Made by a program: the position numbers and the translations under genes. The notes beneath the pieces were generated by a model, which was not told the DNA's origin, ran no database searches, and saw nothing but the letters and a program-made list of their open reading frames with translations. Positions 52,083 through 60,715 of a stretch of DNA of 64,000 nucleotides are shown here, in pieces; position 1 is the stretch's first letter; the number at the start of each line of letters is the position of its first letter. This DNA is from PALSA-243 sp049522755 (GTDB lineage: Bacteria; Acidobacteriota; Terriglobia; Bryobacterales; Bryobacteraceae): NCBI GenBank assembly GCA_049522755.1, contig JBEKNN010000006.1:1-64000 (forward strand). Reading direction: 5' to 3'.

Positions 52083-52231
52083 CGCCGCTCGTGGAGCTCA
52101 TCGCGGTCGAATTTCCAACCGCGCTAGTCGCCGTTCGCAAGCCGGGAGAGTTTCTCGAACTCGGCCGCGCCCGCGGCGGGGTCGCTCTTGCCGGCAAGTT
52201 GTTCCAGATACTCCAGAACCAGTTGGTTCAC
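52079..52231 (-). pseudogene. vapB: Truncated VapB antitoxin gene with an in-frame stop
   Basis: From 52231 the frame reads VNQLVLEYLEQLAGKSD, AAGAAEFEKLSRLANGD, a TAG, then RGWKFDRDELHERR and a TGA that overlaps the vapC start. This is the C-terminal part of a VapB antitoxin. The ribbon-helix-helix N-terminus is missing; the frame abuts and slightly enters the end of the exopolysaccharide transferase gene, whose stop is at 52233. Both the truncation and the stop make it nonfunctional. Confidence 0.75.
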
Positions 52232-52232
52232 G

Positions 52233-53624
52233 CTACTGCGCACCCCGCGACAGCAGCATGGCTTTCACTGTGTGGAAAATGATGTAGACGTCCAGGCTCA
52301 TCGTCATGTTCTTGATGTAGTACAAATCGTACTCGAGCTTGGTGACTGTGTCTTCCAGCGTGTCCCCGTACTTGTAGTTGATCTGCGCCCAGCCCGTAAT
52401 CCCCGGCCGGATGCAGTGCCGCTGGCGGTAGTAGGGGATTTTCTCGGAGAGCGCTTTCACGAACTCGGGGCGCTCCGGCCTGGGCCCAACCATGGACATC
52501 TCGCCCCGCAAGACGTTGTAGATTTGCGGCAGCTCATCGAAACGGATTTTGCGGATGATCTTGCCGACCGGCGTCACGCGCGGATCGTCCTTGCTGGCCC
52601 AGACCGCGCCGGTGGCCGCTTCCGCATCCGCCCGCATGGAGCGGAATTTGTACACCGTGAACGGAGCGCCGTTGAGGCCCACGCGCACCTGCCGATAAAG
52701 CACCGGGCCGGGCGAGGTGAGCTTCACCGCCAGTGCCGTGAGCGCCATAATGGGAAGCGAAACCACCGCGCCGATTGCCGCTACGCCGGTGTTCATCAGG
52801 TTTTGAAACACAAGGCTGGTGCCCCGCGGCCCCAGCTCGCCCGAGTAGATCAGCTGCGACGTGCGGATTTCCGTCAGACACACGCGGCCGCACAGCCGCT
52901 CGTAAACATTCGCCGCCTCTTCGATGATGTACCCCGCGAAACGCAGCTCCAGCAAATCGTTCATCGGCATCCGGTTGCGCCGCTCGAACATGCCCACAAC
53001 GATGCGGCTGGGCCTGGTGGCAGCCACGATCTCCATCAGCGAGGAAATCACGCCGAGCACTTTGCCCCCGGGCAGCTCGGTCCCCTGCTCGTGGGATTCG
53101 TCCACGTAGCCGGCTACCACCAGGCCGGTCTCCGGATGCTTGGCGATGTGTTGGGCGATATCCACGAGCAAAGGGCTCGCTCCAACCAGCAGGACGCGCT
53201 CGCCGCCCACCATCTTCAGAGCGAACTCCGAGAAAAAGACTCGCCAGCCGAATATCGCAATCACCGCGAATGTATTGCCCAACACCATGACGCGGATGGG
53301 CACGCGAAAATTGGGATTCAGATAGGCAAGGAAGCCCTGCACGAGGAAGCAAACCCCGATCACCAGGCAGAGCTGTTGCAGAAGCTCGAGGCGCGAGTGA
53401 ACGCGGATGCGGGAGTAGAGGTCGTTGAAGTGCAGGCCGATTACGATGCTGGCCACCACCACCAGAATTCGCGGCAAGCCGCCCTCGTAGAGCAGAAAAA
53501 TGGTGGGGTCGAACGGAAGAACCAGATAGCACGCCAGGATGAACGACGAAACAATCAGCACCAGCTCGCACAAAAAGACCGCGACGGTTCCTGCCGGAAT
53601 GAAAACCCGAAATAAACGAATCAT
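52233..53624 (-). CDS. Exopolysaccharide priming glycosyl-phosphotransferase (PEP-CTERM/XrtA-associated type)
   Basis: Predicted 463-aa membrane protein. Four N-terminal hydrophobic helices (VAVFLCELVLIVSSFILACY and following), a nucleotide-binding CoA-like domain (GGERVLLVGASPLLVDIA), then a sugar transferase domain: LVFQNLMNTGVAAIGAVVSL with the membrane re-entrant helix, LTSPGPVLYRQVRVGLNG, FTVYKFRSMRADAE, RFDELPQIYNVLRGEMS, MVGPRPERPEFV and RPGITGWAQINYKYG. These transfer a sugar-1-phosphate to undecaprenyl phosphate to start polymer synthesis. The ending LKNM-like helix and size suit the type associated with PEP-CTERM systems (TIGR03013), consistent with the PEP-CTERM protein at 27624. 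Confidence 0.88.
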   Translation of the reverse strand: MIRLFRVFIPAGTVAVFLCELVLIVSSFILACYLVLPFDPTIFLLYEGGLPRILVVVASIVIGLHFNDLYSRIRVHSRLELLQQLCLVIGVCFLVQGFLAYLNPNFRVPIRVMVLGNTFAVIAIFGWRVFFSEFALKMVGGERVLLVGASPLLVDIAQHIAKHPETGLVVAGYVDESHEQGTELPGGKVLGVISSLMEIVAATRPSRIVVGMFERRNRMPMNDLLELRFAGYIIEEAANVYERLCGRVCLTEIRTSQLIYSGELGPRGTSLVFQNLMNTGVAAIGAVVSLPIMALTALAVKLTSPGPVLYRQVRVGLNGAPFTVYKFRSMRADAEAATGAVWASKDDPRVTPVGKIIRKIRFDELPQIYNVLRGEMSMVGPRPERPEFVKALSEKIPYYRQRHCIRPGITGWAQINYKYGDTLEDTVTKLEYDLYYIKNMTMSLDVYIIFHTVKAMLLSRGAQ

Positions 53625-53868
53625 TCTGAGGTTGTGTTGCCGATCTGCGCCAAACCAGGCAGTACTAATAGTATATGTCGCTTCGCGGCTCGTCCCCGCA
53701 CTTTGCCGGCTGCCTTAACTAAAGACAACACAAGTTCCACAACCAAATACGGGATAGTGTTAACCACCCCAAACCTCAATAATTAGGTTTCAGGCGAACT
53801 GCCAGAGCCGAGACCGCCGGGTGAGAGGCTTCTACCCGCGGATCCGCAGCGCAGGGAGGGTACATTTC

Positions 53869-54648
53869 GTGAAGGTGGTCATACTGTGTGGCGGGTTGGG
53901 AACGCGACTTCGTGAGGAAACCGAATTCCGCCCCAAGCCGATGGTCGAAGTGGGCGGCCGGCCCATTCTGTGGCACATCATGAAAACCTATGCGCACCAC
54001 GGCTTCCACGAGTTCGTGCTCTGTCTGGGCTATCGCGGCAACAACATCAAGGAATATTTCCTGAACTACGAGGCGATGAACAACGATTTCTCCATCTGCC
54101 TGGGCCAGAAATCGCAGATACGCTACCACGATCGGCACACCGAGCAGGGATTCGGCGTAACTCTAGCCGACACCGGCCTCAATTGCATGACGGGCGGACG
54201 CATCCGCAAGATCGAAAAATACGTCGACGGCGAAACATTTCTGCTGACTTATGGCGATGGCGTATGCAACGTCAATATCCGCGACCTGGTGGAATTCCAC
54301 AAGAGCCACGGCAAAATCGCCACCGTCACCACCATTCCGCCCATCTCCCGGTTCGGCATGCTCGAGCTCGCCGCCGAAGACCGCGTGCAACGCTTCACAG
54401 AGAAGCCCAAGACCGACGGCTGGATGAGCGCCGGTTACTTCGTGCTCAACCGCGAGGTATTCGATTACCTGGACGGCGGCGACGATTGCATTTTCGAGCG
54501 CGACCCGTTGGAGCAACTGGCGCTCGACGGACAACTGATGGCCTATCGACACGACGGATTTTTCTACGCTATGGACACCTATCGCGACCATCAGCACCTC
54601 AACGATGTATGGAACGGCGGCGACGCCCCGTGGAGGGTTTGGGCATGA
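53869..54648 (+). CDS. rfbF: Glucose-1-phosphate cytidylyltransferase
   Basis: Predicted 259-aa enzyme from the GTG at 53869, with GGGAGG nine bases upstream. The nucleotidyltransferase signature is KVVILCGGLGTRLREETEFR, then PKPMVEVGGRPILWHIMK, LCLGYRGNNIKEYF, FLLTYGDGVCNVN with the metal aspartate, and FTEKPKTDGWMSAGYFV. These match RfbF/DdhA, which makes CDP-glucose from CTP and glucose 1-phosphate, the entry to CDP-activated dideoxy sugars. Its stop overlaps the dehydratase start by four bases. Divergent from the priming transferase, forming an envelope-polysaccharide locus. Confidence 0.92.
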   Translation: MKVVILCGGLGTRLREETEFRPKPMVEVGGRPILWHIMKTYAHHGFHEFVLCLGYRGNNIKEYFLNYEAMNNDFSICLGQKSQIRYHDRHTEQGFGVTLADTGLNCMTGGRIRKIEKYVDGETFLLTYGDGVCNVNIRDLVEFHKSHGKIATVTTIPPISRFGMLELAAEDRVQRFTEKPKTDGWMSAGYFVLNREVFDYLDGGDDCIFERDPLEQLALDGQLMAYRHDGFFYAMDTYRDHQHLNDVWNGGDAPWRVWA

Positions 54649-55661
54649 CGAACGCCTTTTGGCAGGATCGTCCGGTGCTGGTCACCGGGGCCACCGGATT
54701 GTTAGGATCATGGCTGACGCGCCGTCTGGTGGAGGCCGGGGCCAACGTGGTGTGCCTGGTGCGCGATTGGGTGCCGCAGAGCGAATTGGTGCGGTCGCGG
54801 GTCCTTGATCGCGTGAAAGTGGTTCGCGGCGACATTCGCGACCGCGACGTGCTGGAGCGCGCTATCGGGGAGTATGAAGCCGACACGGTGATTCACCTGG
54901 CGGCGCAGGCCATTGTCGGCATTGCCAATCGCAATCCGGTGTCCACCTTCGAGAGCAATATTCAAGGCACGTGGAATCTGCTGGAAGCCTGCCGCCGCTC
55001 GCCCAGCGTGAAATCGATCGTAGTTGCGTCGTCCGATAAAGCCTACGGCGATCAGGAGCGTCTGCCGTACTGCGAGGACGCGCCGCTGCAGGGCCGCCAT
55101 CCCTACGACGTCAGCAAGTCGTGCGCCGACCTGATCGCGCAGACCTATGCCCACACTTACGGCCTGCCGGTGGCCGTGACCCGCTGCGGCAATTTTTACG
55201 GCGGCGGCGATTTGAACTGGAACCGCATTGTGCCGGGGACCATTCGTTCGGTGCTGCGCGGCGAGCGCCCGATTATCCGCTCCGACGGTCAGAATGTGCG
55301 CGATTATTTCTACGTGGAAGACGGCGCCGCGGCTTACATGCTGCTCGCCGAGCAGCTCCACGGGCGCCCCGAGCTGCGCGGCCAGGCGTTCAATTTTTCG
55401 AATGAAACCGAAACCACGGTGCTCGAACTGGTGCGGCGCGTGCTCGATGCGATGCAATCGGATCTGGAGCCGGTGGTGCTTAACGAAGCGTCGAACGAGA
55501 TCCGCCTGCAGTTCCTGAGCGCCGCGCACGCGCGCCGGACGCTGCCCTGGTCGCCGCTCTACACGCTGGACGAAGGCATGCGCCGGACTGTCGCCTGGTA
55601 CGAGGATTTTCTGAGGGCGTCGTACACGACCATCGATCGCCGCCAGCCTGCGTGCGCGTAA
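54645..55661 (+). CDS. rfbG: CDP-glucose 4,6-dehydratase-like SDR enzyme
   Basis: Predicted 338-aa short-chain dehydrogenase. The NAD-binding loop is VLVTGATGLLGSWLTRRL, the active-site serine/threonine lies in VVASSDKAYGDQ, and the Y-x-x-x-K pair in HPYDVSKSCADLIAQTY. Later RCGNFYGGGDLNWNRIVPG and RDYFYVEDGAAAYMLLAE fit extended nucleotide-sugar dehydratases. Overlap with rfbF (ATGA) suggests CDP-glucose as substrate, giving CDP-4-keto-6-deoxyglucose. By sequence alone a GDP- or dTDP-sugar enzyme could not be excluded. No further dideoxy-sugar genes follow in the window. Confidence 0.82.
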   Translation: MTNAFWQDRPVLVTGATGLLGSWLTRRLVEAGANVVCLVRDWVPQSELVRSRVLDRVKVVRGDIRDRDVLERAIGEYEADTVIHLAAQAIVGIANRNPVSTFESNIQGTWNLLEACRRSPSVKSIVVASSDKAYGDQERLPYCEDAPLQGRHPYDVSKSCADLIAQTYAHTYGLPVAVTRCGNFYGGGDLNWNRIVPGTIRSVLRGERPIIRSDGQNVRDYFYVEDGAAAYMLLAEQLHGRPELRGQAFNFSNETETTVLELVRRVLDAMQSDLEPVVLNEASNEIRLQFLSAAHARRTLPWSPLYTLDEGMRRTVAWYEDFLRASYTTIDRRQPACA

Positions 55662-55723
55662 TAGACGTTCTGCGCGCGCTGCTTCCCGAAAAAAATCGCG
55701 GGCGATAGTGCGAACGAGGGCGG

Positions 55724-57064
55724 CTATTGCTTGATTACCGTGCCATCGAGCCGGCGGATCTCGCCCCAGCCGCCATTCAGGTTGTTCGCTCCGTTGGTAA
55801 ACGGCGCTTTCGCCGCGGCTTTTTCATCCACCTCGATGCCCCAGCCCGGCTTCTCGCTGACCCAAAGATATCCGTCCTTCATCACCGGGCAGCCAGCGAA
55901 GATTTCCTGGGTGCGCGGATTAAACGGCGAGTATTCCTGAATCCCGAAGTTATAGCTCACCAGATCGAGCGTCACATTCGCCATGTGTCCGATGGGCGAT
56001 ACGTCGCCCGGACCGTGCCAGGCAGTCTTGACGCCGTAGATCTCGCTCATGATCGCGATCTTGCGCGCCGGTGAAAACCCGCCCGTCTGCGAAACGTGTA
56101 CGCGGATGTAGTCGATGAGGCGTTCCCCGATCAGCGGCGTCCACTCGTGCGGGCTGTTGAAGAGCTCTCCCATGGCGATCGGCGTGGCGCATTGCTGGCG
56201 AATCTGCCGGAAATATGCGATGTCCTCCGGCGACAGCGGGTCTTCCAGGAAGAACATCTTGAATTTCTCCGCATCCTTGCAGAACTGCACCGCCTGGTTC
56301 GGCGAGACGCGCTCATGCATGTCGTGAAGCAGCTCGATCTCATCGCCCAATTCCTTGCGGCAGACCTCAAATAGCTTCAAGGCGCGGCGGGTGTAATAGG
56401 CGGGCTCGAAAACCGGCTTATCGTGCAGGGCCTTGATGGGGCTGTCGCCGTGCGCGCTGCCGTATCCGGCCATTCCCGGCACGCCCACCTGGACGCGCAC
56501 GTGACGGAAGCCTTGCGCCATGTAGCGCTTGGCGGATTCGACTACGTTCGGAAAATCGGCGCCGTCGGCGTGGCCATAACTGGCGGCAGCCTCGCGGCAT
56601 TTGCCGCCCGCGAGTTGATACACCGGCATGCCCGCCTGGCGGCCCTTGATGTCCCAGAGAGCTTGATCGATGCCGCTGATCGCGTTGTTCAGCACCGGGC
56701 CGTTCTTCCAATAGGAACTGTCGTAACACGATTGCCAGATATCCTCGATCCGGTCAGTCGTCTTACCGAGGAGAAACGGCTTGAGATACCTCTCTACCGC
56801 CGGCTTCACTAAGTCGGCCCGCTGAGTAAATGTAGCGCAGCCGTAGCCATACAGCCCGTCCTGGTCGGTAGTGATCTTGACTACCGTCAGCCGCACGCCG
56901 GCGGGCTGACACTCAATCACGCCGATGTCTTTGATTTTCGGGACAGACAATCCGCGGGTGGCGCGGGCCGTCTGTTCCTGAGCCTTAATTTCGCGGGGAG
57001 TGAGGAGGCTCAAGAGCCCGGCCGCTCCGGTTGCACGCAGTAAGTCGCGACGTTTTATCGCCAT
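55724..57064 (-). CDS. Tat-exported enolase-superfamily dehydratase, ManD-like
   Basis: Predicted 446-aa protein; AAGGAG precedes the ATG. A twin-arginine signal (KRRDLLRATGAAGLLSLL) is followed by a capping domain and a TIM barrel. Typical segments are GLYGYGCATFTQR, WDIKGRQAGMPVYQLAGG, YMAQGFRHVRVQVGVPG, LLHDMHERVSPNQA with metal-binding aspartate, FFLEDPLSPED with a metal glutamate, MGELFNSPHEW, and AWHGPGDVSPIGHMAN with the catalytic histidine region. This is the mannonate/gluconate dehydratase (ManD) type of the superfamily; the exact sugar acid is unknown. Next to a second enolase-superfamily gene, upstream by 38 bases, in the same direction. Confidence 0.88.
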   Translation of the reverse strand: MAIKRRDLLRATGAAGLLSLLTPREIKAQEQTARATRGLSVPKIKDIGVIECQPAGVRLTVVKITTDQDGLYGYGCATFTQRADLVKPAVERYLKPFLLGKTTDRIEDIWQSCYDSSYWKNGPVLNNAISGIDQALWDIKGRQAGMPVYQLAGGKCREAAASYGHADGADFPNVVESAKRYMAQGFRHVRVQVGVPGMAGYGSAHGDSPIKALHDKPVFEPAYYTRRALKLFEVCRKELGDEIELLHDMHERVSPNQAVQFCKDAEKFKMFFLEDPLSPEDIAYFRQIRQQCATPIAMGELFNSPHEWTPLIGERLIDYIRVHVSQTGGFSPARKIAIMSEIYGVKTAWHGPGDVSPIGHMANVTLDLVSYNFGIQEYSPFNPRTQEIFAGCPVMKDGYLWVSEKPGWGIEVDEKAAAKAPFTNGANNLNGGWGEIRRLDGTVIKQ

Positions 57065-57078
57065 GTCAAATCACTCCT

Positions 57079-57114
57079 TGTTAGTCAACGCCACCATGTT
57101 AGTCAACCCCACCA
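57079..57114 (-). repeat. 18-bp tandem duplication across a stop codon
   Basis: TGTTAGTCAACGCCACCA and TGTTAGTCAACCCCACCA follow each other with one difference. On the minus strand the first copy read contains the stop of the 57103 gene, and the second duplicates it in the leader of the ManD-like gene. Confidence 0.75.
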
Positions 57115-58353
57115 CACTTCGCCAGGGGCCAGATGAGCCCTGGCAACATCGGGGTTCAATTCAATACCATAACCAGGCTTGTCCTGGATAGTGAAGTAGC
57201 CGTTCTCCCAGAATGGACCTTCGCGAACGACCAGATTCGGCCACCAGTCAACCCAGTTGGCCAACTCATGTATGCGGAACTCGCGCATGGCGGAGGCGGC
57301 GTGGCAGGAAGCGATGGTACCCACCGGGCTCGCCGGATTGTGGCACGCGGTCCAAATGTAATAAAGGTCGGCGAGATCGGAGATCTTCTTGGACTCCAGC
57401 AAGCCGCCGGATTTCGGAATATCGATGTGCACCCCGGAGCACGCCTGCATTTCGATGAGCCGGCGAAAGCCCTGGCGTCCATAGAGATTCTCTCCGGTGC
57501 AGACGGGAATGCCGATGGCGTGCGTGACCCGCGCCATCGCTTCGATGTTATCCGGCGGCACGGGATCTTCGATCCACATGGGTTTCACCGGTTCGAGCTC
57601 GCGCGCCAGGCGAATGACATCCTGCGTGTCATAGCGCCAGTGGCACTCGATGGCGAAATCCGCATCCGGGCCGAGCGTCTCGCGTACTGTCTCCATTCCC
57701 TTTACGATACGCCGATAGTCGCGCTGCGTGAGACCGCGGGCGTATGGATCGTGCCCGGGCTCTTTGAATTCCGGGTCAGCCTTCAAGGGCACGCCGTCGC
57801 CCTGGAATTTGAAGGCCGTCCATCCCCACTTCTCGGCGCGCGCGGCTTCAGCCTGGGCGCGCCAGGCGGCCGGGTCTTCCACCTGGCCGACGGCCTGAAG
57901 CGTGCGGTAAAAGCGGACGCGGTCGCGGAACCTTCCACCCAGCAGATTGCAGACCGGAGTTTGGAGGATGCGCCCGCACAGATCCCATAAGGCGATTTCG
58001 ATCCCGCTGGCCGCGGTGACCGTGACTCCGGCGATAGCGCCGGCGCCCGCGCTCTGCATCAGCATTTTGGTGTAGAGCTTGTCGACGTTGAGTGGATCTT
58101 CGCCGATGACGATCGGCGCCATTTTGTTGAGGACGAGGTCCTTCACGCCCCAGCCCCAGTAGGCTTCGCCGATGCCGTAGAGGCCGGAATCGGTCTCGAT
58201 TTTGATGAGATTCCAGTCCCAGGTTCCACGCACGATCATGCACTTGACGCCGGTGATTTTCACCTTGTTCTTGAAGGCGGCAGCGACGCGCTGAAAGGGA
58301 CCGTCGAACAGACAACCGGCGGCCGCGGCGCGGAGAAAATCGCGGCGGTTCAT
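57103..58353 (-). CDS. Tat-exported mandelate racemase/muconate-lactonizing-type enzyme
   Basis: Predicted 416-aa enolase-superfamily protein. Twin-arginine signal NRRDFLRAAAAGCLF; then GLYGIGEAYWGWGVKDLV, ALWDLCGRILQTPVCNLLGG, WTAFKFQGDGVP with the catalytic lysine region, FAIECHWRYDTQDVIRLA, MWIEDPVPPDNIEAM, CTGENLYGRQGFRRLIE with metal ligands, and DIPKSGGLLESKKISDLADL. The order of metal residues (E/D...E...E) follows the mandelate racemase subgroup. It probably dehydrates or racemises a sugar acid outside the cytoplasm. The next gene downstream is the ManD-like enzyme; the two probably act in one catabolic route. Confidence 0.85.
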   Translation of the reverse strand: MNRRDFLRAAAAGCLFDGPFQRVAAAFKNKVKITGVKCMIVRGTWDWNLIKIETDSGLYGIGEAYWGWGVKDLVLNKMAPIVIGEDPLNVDKLYTKMLMQSAGAGAIAGVTVTAASGIEIALWDLCGRILQTPVCNLLGGRFRDRVRFYRTLQAVGQVEDPAAWRAQAEAARAEKWGWTAFKFQGDGVPLKADPEFKEPGHDPYARGLTQRDYRRIVKGMETVRETLGPDADFAIECHWRYDTQDVIRLARELEPVKPMWIEDPVPPDNIEAMARVTHAIGIPVCTGENLYGRQGFRRLIEMQACSGVHIDIPKSGGLLESKKISDLADLYYIWTACHNPASPVGTIASCHAASAMREFRIHELANWVDWWPNLVVREGPFWENGYFTIQDKPGYGIELNPDVARAHLAPGEVWWG

Positions 58354-58449
58354 AGGGGTTCGGCGATACTATACCAGAATTCGCCGGACGTTAGTGGAGG
58401 GTGAGCTTCGGGGTGCTTGGACGTTGGCGGGATTTTTTCGCTGGGCCGC

Positions 58450-58481
58450 GAAATCCCGCTCCCTTACGGTCGCGGCTCCGT
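58450..58481 (+). repeat. Dispersed repeat, copy 3
   Basis: GAAATCCCGCTCCCTTACGG then TCGCGGCTCCG, matching copy 1 at 9531-9560; lies beyond the stop of the M56-GWxTD gene. Confidence 0.65.
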
Positions 58482-58492
58482 CTTGGATGTGG

Positions 58493-60715
58493 TTAATTCA
58501 CATAGAAATTGACGGTGCTGGTTTGCATTGCGCCCGAGGTCTTATCTCTTGTCACCAGGGTCAAGGTATAAGAGCCGGACTTGATCGTGAAACCGGACAT
58601 ATAGTTGAGCTGGCCAGGCACGGTGATATCTCGGAGATTGGCAACCGCATTATTATTGAGGTCGGTAATTCTGGCGATTATGTCGAATTTCCCAGATCCC
58701 GCAGGAAAGGCGACGCTGATTTGCGTATTTGTCTTCTTCGCCGCGGTGACCGACACAGTGACTTTTGGACCGTCGCCCACCGATGCGAAGACATTCGCGG
58801 AATTCGGTACGGAGGCCATAGGCTGCCCGCGGCCCGCCATTAATACCTTCACCTGCGCCGGGTCCGACTCCCCTGCTTTTATCTGAGGCGGCTGCTGAAG
58901 GCTCGCGAACCGCAGTGCGTCTTTCTCGGATGGGTCCGCGGTCATGTGGAATTCCCCGGACATGGTGGGGTCGACGAATTCGATAATGATGTTGTTGCCT
59001 ACGCCGTCTATGTGGCGATAGCGCCATTGCTGGAACGGGAATGTCGATGTCGTACCGCCGCCCTCTTCCGCAGGCCGCGCGTAGACGCCGCCCGATGAGT
59101 GGTCTTCAATCTCATCCGGCGGTCCGAAGGTGATGTAGATGCGTCCGCGATCCGTCTTCCAACCCGGAATCTTCGTGGCGTATTGCTCGTTGGCGTACGC
59201 GATGCGGCGATAGTGCTCTGTCTTGAATTCGTTCTCCGGCGTACCGGGCGTCGGGTCGCGGCGCTGCCAGAATTGCTGAATGAACTGCTCGCGCTCTTCG
59301 TCGTTGTTCGCCTGCTTGAACGCGGCGCGCTCTTCATCGGTGATGATGTAAGCCACGTCTTCGTTCAACCACTTCTTGTACGGCGTTGCGAGCTCCTCGC
59401 GCGCCTTCTTTTCCTTGGCTTTGCGCTGCTTTTCCGTCATCGGTCTGGCGTTGGTCTCGCTTTGCGACGGGGGAGCGCTCTGCTGTGGGCCCGTCGTTGG
59501 AGCGATCATTTCCTGGCCCGCCGCCAGTTCTCGTCGGAGCTGATCTTTCAGTTGCTGCTCGACGGTTTGCGCCGCCTGCGGAGCTTGGGCGAGCAGTACC
59601 CGAGCGGATTTTCTCACCGGCGCGCGCGACGGTTCGACGGCAGCCGGAGCATCCGGCGCCGGCGCCACGGCTGGAATTGGCGCCTGCGGCAGCTGCGCTG
59701 GCGGCGTTTGCCAACTGGCGAGCGCAATTCCAGCGCTAACCACCAGGATGCCGGCCGAGATCGCGGGTGTCCAATCGGCGCGGGGCCGCTCGGGTTTCTG
59801 TAGCAGACGTCGAATCCGTTTCACGAGACTCCCTCCAGTAGCGGCCAGCGCCAACTCGTGCGCGGCCCATCGATTTTGTTCCAACGCGGTCAGCGCGGCG
59901 GCGTACTGTCGCGCATCGCCGGTGGCGGCGACAGCCAGATCGTCACAGCAGTTCTCACGCTCGGCGCGAATCACTGCGGAGATCCACCAGACGGCTGGGT
60001 GATAGAAGAGAAGCCCTTCGACGAAGGTCTGCATCAGGTTCACCAGGTAGTCCTGACGGCGGATGTGCGCCAACTCGTGAATCAGAATCGCTTCCACTTG
60101 CGCCACAGGCAAACCGGCGAGCAAGCCCACCGGCATCAGAATCACGGGACGCACGTAGCCGATCACCACCGGGACATCGGCCAGACACGATTCCAGCAGC
60201 GCAGCCGGTCTGGAGACGCGCACCCGCGCCGCAAGGCCATCGAGACGCTGCTGCCACTCGCCGGCCGCGTGGCACACGCCGGAGCGCCGCAGCCGCCGCG
60301 CCGCCATCCATCCGCCCAATGAGCGCAGGTGGAAGAACAGAACGCCGGCGGCCCAGAACGGCGCGATCCAGGGGAGAAAAGCCGTGAGGCTGGGAGCTAC
60401 GGGCGGTGCGATTTCGGGAACCATCCGCAGCCCCGCTGGTGGGGCCGGGATGGCTACGCGCGGCGCTTTGGCCAGGTCCGTCGGTTTCGGCATGAGGCGA
60501 ACCAGCGTCACGCCAAAGCTTGCCAACATCAGCAGCATGGCCGCGCACGCCGCGCCATACCGCGCGCGCGAGGACCGCGCCACGCATAGCGCCGCGGCGA
60601 GGAGAACCGCGATCAATACGCCTTCCCACAGGGAATGCGCCAGCGCGAGGCTCACCGTTCGGGCGAGCGGCGATTGGACCAGCGGCGTGTGGACCCACAA
60701 TTCGAGCAGCGTCAT
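58493..60715 (-). CDS. BlaR1-type M56 metallopeptidase fused to a GWxTD domain
   Basis: Predicted 740-aa membrane protein. The first about 320 residues follow BlaR1/MecR1: three to four hydrophobic helices and the zinc motif HELAHIRRQDYLVN (H213, E214, H217), then RAERENCCDDLA. After another membrane helix (ISAGILVVSAGIALASW) comes a proline/alanine-rich linker, then from residue about 445 a GWxTD-type domain: YKKWLNEDVAYIITDEERAAF, QFIQQFWQRRDPTPGTPENE, IYITFGPPDE. A beta-rich C-terminal part follows. No penicillin-binding sensor domain is present, so the signal should differ from beta-lactams. It overlaps blaI by four bases and is probably the repressor-cleaving sensor. Confidence 0.88.
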   Translation of the reverse strand: MTLLELWVHTPLVQSPLARTVSLALAHSLWEGVLIAVLLAAALCVARSSRARYGAACAAMLLMLASFGVTLVRLMPKPTDLAKAPRVAIPAPPAGLRMVPEIAPPVAPSLTAFLPWIAPFWAAGVLFFHLRSLGGWMAARRLRRSGVCHAAGEWQQRLDGLAARVRVSRPAALLESCLADVPVVIGYVRPVILMPVGLLAGLPVAQVEAILIHELAHIRRQDYLVNLMQTFVEGLLFYHPAVWWISAVIRAERENCCDDLAVAATGDARQYAAALTALEQNRWAAHELALAATGGSLVKRIRRLLQKPERPRADWTPAISAGILVVSAGIALASWQTPPAQLPQAPIPAVAPAPDAPAAVEPSRAPVRKSARVLLAQAPQAAQTVEQQLKDQLRRELAAGQEMIAPTTGPQQSAPPSQSETNARPMTEKQRKAKEKKAREELATPYKKWLNEDVAYIITDEERAAFKQANNDEEREQFIQQFWQRRDPTPGTPENEFKTEHYRRIAYANEQYATKIPGWKTDRGRIYITFGPPDEIEDHSSGGVYARPAEEGGGTTSTFPFQQWRYRHIDGVGNNIIIEFVDPTMSGEFHMTADPSEKDALRFASLQQPPQIKAGESDPAQVKVLMAGRGQPMASVPNSANVFASVGDGPKVTVSVTAAKKTNTQISVAFPAGSGKFDIIARITDLNNNAVANLRDITVPGQLNYMSGFTIKSGSYTLTLVTRDKTSGAMQTSTVNFYVN

